Below, one piece after another: positions 60,589 to 64,000 of a stretch of 64,000 nucleotides of DNA. The DNA is taken from NCBI RefSeq assembly GCF_004216695.1, contig NZ_SGXC01000002.1, positions 744,001 through 808,000 of the forward strand, read 5' to 3'. The notes below the pieces were generated by a model, which worked only from the letters and a program-made list of their open reading frames with translations, made no database searches and was not told the DNA's origin. The DNA comes from Pigmentiphaga kullae (GTDB taxonomy: Bacteria; Pseudomonadota; Gammaproteobacteria; Burkholderiales; Burkholderiaceae_B). Position numbers and translations under genes: made by a program. Numbering within the stretch: the first letter of the stretch is position 1; each line of letters begins with the position of its first letter.

Positions 60589-61947
60589 ATGGAAAAGAAA
60601 GCCGTCCTGACCCACCCCTATTCCGCCTACGAAAGGGACCACGCCGCGGCCGAGAACGCCGAACTCACGCACGTGGAAAAGGGTTCGCCCATGGGCGAAT
60701 ACCTGCGCCGCTTCTGGCAGCCCGTGGCCTTGTCTCAGGAACTGGGCGAACTGCCCATGGCCGTGCGCATGTTCGGCGAGGACCTGGTGCTGTTCCGCAC
60801 CCGCGGCGGCGAGCCCGGCCTGCTGGAAAAACACTGCAGCCACCGCGGCACGTCGCTGGAGTTCGGCGTGTGCGAGGACCAGGGACTGCGCTGCTGCTAC
60901 CACGGCTGGCTGTTCGGCGTGGACGGCCGCATCCTGGAGACTCCAGGGGATCCGCCCGATTCGCGGCTGCGTTTCAACATCTGCCACGGCGCCTATCCGC
61001 TCAAGGAATACCGCGGCATCATCTTCGGCTACTTCGGTCCGCCGGACCGGCAGCCCGAGTTCCCGCTATACGACACCTACGACATCGACGGCGACCGGCT
61101 GGTGCCCTATTGCATCACCTATCCGTGCAACTGGCTGCAGGTGCACGAAAACGTGATGGACCCCGCCCACGCGGTATTCCTGCACACGCGCATCAGCTTC
61201 ACGCAGTTCTCGGACGCCTGGGGCGAATTGCCCGAGATGGACTTCGTGCCCACGCCCGCCGGCATGATCTATGTGACCTCGCGCCGTTGGAACGACAAGG
61301 TCTGGGTGCGTTCGAACGACATCATCCTGCCCAACCTGGCGCAGGTCGGCCACATCTGGGAAGACGGCCTGGAGCCCAAGGAATTCGCCCGCGTGGCCAT
61401 CACGCGCTGGACCACGCCCATCGACAACCACACCTGCCGCATCATCGGCTGGCGGCATTTCCACCCGGACGCCGATCCGCGCGGCATCGCCGACGAGAGC
61501 CTGTGCGGGGTCGAAAGCGTGGATTTCTTCGGCCAGAACGGCGAGCGCGCCTACGAAGACCGCCAGCGCATGCCGGGCGACTACGACGCACAGATCTCGC
61601 AGCGTTCCATCGCCGTCCACGGGCTGGAGAACCTGACCCGCTGCGACCGCGGCGTCGCGATGCTGCGGCAACTGCTGCGGCGCGAGGCGCGCAAGGCGAC
61701 CGAGGGCCAGCCGCTGGCGGCCTCGCCGCTGCGGGCCAACGGCGCCATCCCGACCTATGCCCACGACACGGTGGTTACCGTGCCGCCAGTCCAGGACGGC
61801 GACGATCGCGCCAGCGTGCGCGATATCGGCAGGGCCGTGACCGAGATCATCGTCAAGGGCGAACACCACGAGGCGCCCGACCGCGCGGAACAGATCCGCC
61901 ACCGCATCCGGGAGTTCGCCGCACGCCAGGCGGCGACCACCGAGTGA
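60589..61947 (+). CDS. Rieske non-haem iron oxygenase, phthalate-dioxygenase-like alpha subunit
   Basis: A 452-residue oxygenase. The Rieske cluster is C83-x-H85...C102-x2-H105, and the mononuclear iron motif is D191-x2-H194-x4-H199 (NVMDPAHAVFLH). The layout matches homomultimeric phthalate/vanillate-type oxygenases, which need a separate reductase that is not in the window. I start at ATG 60589 (MEKKAVLT); an open frame to 60241 crosses the rpsF promoter and is unlikely coding. It begins a same-strand operon with an unknown gene and LivHM permeases. Substrate likely an aromatic or heterocyclic carboxylate; not resolvable here. Confidence 0.93.
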   Translation: MEKKAVLTHPYSAYERDHAAAENAELTHVEKGSPMGEYLRRFWQPVALSQELGELPMAVRMFGEDLVLFRTRGGEPGLLEKHCSHRGTSLEFGVCEDQGLRCCYHGWLFGVDGRILETPGDPPDSRLRFNICHGAYPLKEYRGIIFGYFGPPDRQPEFPLYDTYDIDGDRLVPYCITYPCNWLQVHENVMDPAHAVFLHTRISFTQFSDAWGELPEMDFVPTPAGMIYVTSRRWNDKVWVRSNDIILPNLAQVGHIWEDGLEPKEFARVAITRWTTPIDNHTCRIIGWRHFHPDADPRGIADESLCGVESVDFFGQNGERAYEDRQRMPGDYDAQISQRSIAVHGLENLTRCDRGVAMLRQLLRREARKATEGQPLAASPLRANGAIPTYAHDTVVTVPPVQDGDDRASVRDIGRAVTEIIVKGEHHEAPDRAEQIRHRIREFAARQAATTE

Positions 61948-61982
61948 TTCCGTCTTTCCACTACTCCTACAGGATCGAAAGC

Positions 61983-62621
61983 ATGCAATCCCCCATCCAT
62001 CCCGGCAAGGTCGCATGGACCGGAGACAACCCCGGCATCTATCTGAAGGAAACCGACGACGGCCCCTGGACCGGCCTGGCCACCTACTTCCGCATCAACT
62101 ACTCGCCCTTCGGGCTGGGCCGCGGCGTGCTGCTGCTCGAGCAGCCCGACGAGGCCGCCACCCTGCCCCGCGCCTGCAACGTCTGCATCACCGACAACGA
62201 ACCGCTGGCCCGGTATCTGATGGCCGGTTTCTTCTCGAAGTTCGCCTCTTTTCGGGTGTCGGCGGGCACGCAGGCCGTAAGTTACCTGCCGCTGCTGGAA
62301 GCCCGCTCCGCCGGCGACACCCGGTCGCGCTACCAGGAGATCCTGCGCTCGGCGGAACTGGAAGTGGTCATGACCTGGGACGGGCTGACCGAGCCCTATG
62401 CCGTGGATATGCCGCCCGAAAAAGGGCCGACGCAGCGGCATGAGATGTACAGCCTGTTCATCGACGCGGCCAGCGCCGGCATCACCGTGAACGGACGGCC
62501 CCTGCGGGGCCGCGTCACCACCCGCAACTTCGATGGCGGCAAGAAGAGCTCCGCGTTCCTGGCCTTCTCGGAATCGTGGATGGAAATGCCAGCGGACGAG
62601 GCCGCAAGGGGGACGCCGTAA
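61983..62621 (+). CDS. Unrecognised protein coupled to a Rieske oxygenase
   Basis: A 212-residue soluble protein with no signal peptide or membrane helix. It has no motif I recognise; GLATYFRINYSPFGLGRGVLLLEQP and RACNVCITDNEPLARYLMAGFF suggest a mixed alpha/beta fold. It starts 35 bases after the Rieske stop and its TAA shares one base with the LivH ATG (TAATG), so it belongs to the same operon. Possible roles are a hydrolase, isomerase or small dioxygenase-like auxiliary; none can be shown. Confidence 0.8.
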   Translation: MQSPIHPGKVAWTGDNPGIYLKETDDGPWTGLATYFRINYSPFGLGRGVLLLEQPDEAATLPRACNVCITDNEPLARYLMAGFFSKFASFRVSAGTQAVSYLPLLEARSAGDTRSRYQEILRSAELEVVMTWDGLTEPYAVDMPPEKGPTQRHEMYSLFIDAASAGITVNGRPLRGRVTTRNFDGGKKSSAFLAFSESWMEMPADEAARGTP

Positions 62622-63490
62622 TGACCGAATTCCTGCAATACCTCGTCTCGGGACTGGTGGTGGGCTGTATCTACGGCCTAATCGCCATCGGTTTCACAGC
62701 CGTCTACAACGTCACCAACATCGTCAACTTCGCCCAAGGCGAGTCGGCGATGCTGGCGGCGCTCGGCACCTCGACGCTGCTGGCCGCCGGCGTGCCGCTG
62801 CTGGCGGCCGCGGCATGCTGCGTGCTGCTGGTCGGCCTGCTGGGCATGGCCATCGAGCGCTACGCGCTGCGGCCGGTCGGCGGCGACGCGCTGCGCGGCA
62901 TCATCCTCACGATAGGCGTCAGCGTGGTATTGCAGGGTTCGGCCGTCGTGGCCTGGGGCACGGACGCGCACGCGCTGCCGGCGTTCTCGGGCTCGGCCTC
63001 GGTTCACCTGGGCGGGGTGGCGGTACCGCCCCAGGTGTTCTGGGTGCTGGGCACCAGCGTGGTGCTGATGGCCCTGCTCTATCTGTTCCTGACCCGCACC
63101 TACCTCGGGCGCACCTTCCGCGCCTGTGCGATGAATCCGCAGGCCGCCTCGCTGATGGGCATTCCCTCCGGCGCCATGCGGGCCCTGGGCTTTTTCCTGT
63201 CGGGCACCGTGGGCGCGATCGCCGGCATCATCATCGCCCCCATCGCGCTCATGCAGTACGACAGCGGCGCGGCGCTGGGCATCAAGGGCTTCGTCGCCTG
63301 CATCATCGGCGGTTTCGGCAATCCGGTGGGCGCGGCCGTGGGCGGCATCTTCCTCGGCCTGCTGGAGGCCTTCTCGGCCGGCTATCTCAGCTCCGGTTTC
63401 AAGAACGCCATCGCCTTCGTGCTCCTGCTTCTGTTCCTCGTGGCCCGCCCCGGCGGCCTGTTCGGCGAATTCGACATGGTGAAGCGATGA
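62621..63490 (+). CDS. Branched-chain amino acid/aromatic ABC permease, LivH type
   Basis: A 289-residue eight-helix permease. YGLIAIGFTAVYNVTNIVNFAQGE and GFVACIIGGFGNPVGAAVGGIFLGLLE are LivH family marks. Such Liv-type systems import amino acids, urea or aromatic acids. Here the linked Rieske oxygenase suggests an aromatic substrate. ATG shares a base with the previous stop. Confidence 0.94.
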   Translation: MTEFLQYLVSGLVVGCIYGLIAIGFTAVYNVTNIVNFAQGESAMLAALGTSTLLAAGVPLLAAAACCVLLVGLLGMAIERYALRPVGGDALRGIILTIGVSVVLQGSAVVAWGTDAHALPAFSGSASVHLGGVAVPPQVFWVLGTSVVLMALLYLFLTRTYLGRTFRACAMNPQAASLMGIPSGAMRALGFFLSGTVGAIAGIIIAPIALMQYDSGAALGIKGFVACIIGGFGNPVGAAVGGIFLGLLEAFSAGYLSSGFKNAIAFVLLLLFLVARPGGLFGEFDMVKR

Positions 63491-64000
63491 AAAGCCTGCC
63501 TCCGCTCGCGCTGACCGGCCTCCTGGGTCTGGTCTTCCTGTTCGGCAACAACTACGTGCTGAACCTGTTCGTGGTGTGCGCGCTGTGCGCCCTGCCCGCC
63601 GTCGGTCTGTCGCTGCTGGTCGGGCACTGCGGGCAGGTGTCGCTGGGTCACGCCGCCTTCGTCGGCATCGGCGCCTATGCCGCGGCCATCGCCTCCGAGC
63701 GCCTGGGCCTGGATCCCTGGCTGGCGGTGGCGGCCGCCACCGCGCTGTCCGCCGCCGCGGCCTGGGCCGTGGGCCGGATGGTGTTCCGGCTGCGCGGCCA
63801 CCACCTGGCCATGGCGACCCTGGCCCTGGGCATGATCGTGCACACCGTGCTGGCCGAATGGAAACCCGTCACGGGCGGTCCGGACGGCATCTCCGTCAGC
63901 TCGACCCTGCATGTCGCCGGCTTCGAGCTCGCTTCCGACCAGGCCTTCTTCATCGTGGGCTGGATCGCCGCCATCGCCGCACTGGTCCTGGCCGACAATC
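63487..64000 (+). CDS. Branched-chain amino acid/aromatic ABC permease, LivM type (partial)
   Basis: 171 codons to the right edge. VGLSLLVGHCGQVSLGHAAFVGIGAYAAA is the LivM signature, with several membrane helices. ATG overlaps the LivH stop (ATGA). The remaining helices, LivG/LivF ATPases and a binding protein presumably lie beyond the window. Pairs with LivH to import the operon's substrate. Confidence 0.93.
   Translation, partial: MKSLPPLALTGLLGLVFLFGNNYVLNLFVVCALCALPAVGLSLLVGHCGQVSLGHAAFVGIGAYAAAIASERLGLDPWLAVAAATALSAAAAWAVGRMVFRLRGHHLAMATLALGMIVHTVLAEWKPVTGGPDGISVSSTLHVAGFELASDQAFFIVGWIAAIAALVLADN

Noticed and set aside
1-64000. tRNA, rRNA, CRISPR arrays or insertion sequences
   Set aside because: I read all gaps and saw no cloverleaf, spacer repeat or transposase motif.

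Overview
The window is dense, high-GC DNA with short intergenic gaps. It fits a beta-proteobacterium of the Alcaligenaceae (Bordetella/Achromobacter type). The evidence is three Bug-type solute-binding proteins beside catabolic genes, a priB-rpsR-rplI-dnaB cluster, a mltG-tmk-holB-tatD cluster, a recC-recB-recD operon and GC-rich intergenic palindromes. I saw no rRNA, tRNA, CRISPR array, insertion sequence or prophage.

Layout. 1-6.2 kb: a LacI-type repressor and the aromatic-catabolism operon it faces (intradiol dioxygenase, SDR, BKACE, quinone-reductase-like MDR, cupin, Bug protein), with a strong promoter and a perfect 16-bp operator palindrome. 6.2-11.5 kb: a second Bug protein, FetAB-like exporter, CigR-like protein, LemA and two TPM-domain proteins. 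11.5-15.4 kb: a PhoX-like Tat lipoprotein behind a near-consensus Pho box, two universal stress proteins and a small secreted protein. 15.6-24.5 kb: transporters, LysR regulators, a lone FecR-like protein, TerC-CBS protein, a beta-lactamase-fold lipoprotein and an acetyltransferase. 24.6-28.9 kb: TPP-dependent decarboxylase-like enzyme, aldehyde dehydrogenase and a third Bug protein.

28.9-32.9 kb is the most unusual part. A 1155-residue protein with coiled coils, an acidic Ser/Asp stretch and Pro/Arg-rich linkers, with no recognised family, is followed by a coupled 126-residue protein. A HrpL-type ECF promoter (GGAACT-N16-CTACCCA) lies upstream, and a 33-codon in-frame ORF ends six bases before the large gene's ATG. 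I read this as a candidate type III secretion effector locus, possibly with an interrupted start.

33-42.3 kb: recC-recB-recD. 42.3-46.2 kb: an Fbp-type ferric iron importer with candidate Fur boxes. 46.2-56.7 kb: ankyrin protein, TatD, HolB, Tmk, MltG, YgfZ, small metabolic genes, and Pit with its DUF47 partner. 56.7-57.1 kb: a composite inverted palindromic repeat. 57.1-60.4 kb: dnaB, rplI, rpsR, priB, rpsF. 60.6-64 kb: a Rieske oxygenase, an unknown partner protein and LivH/LivM permeases, running off the edge.
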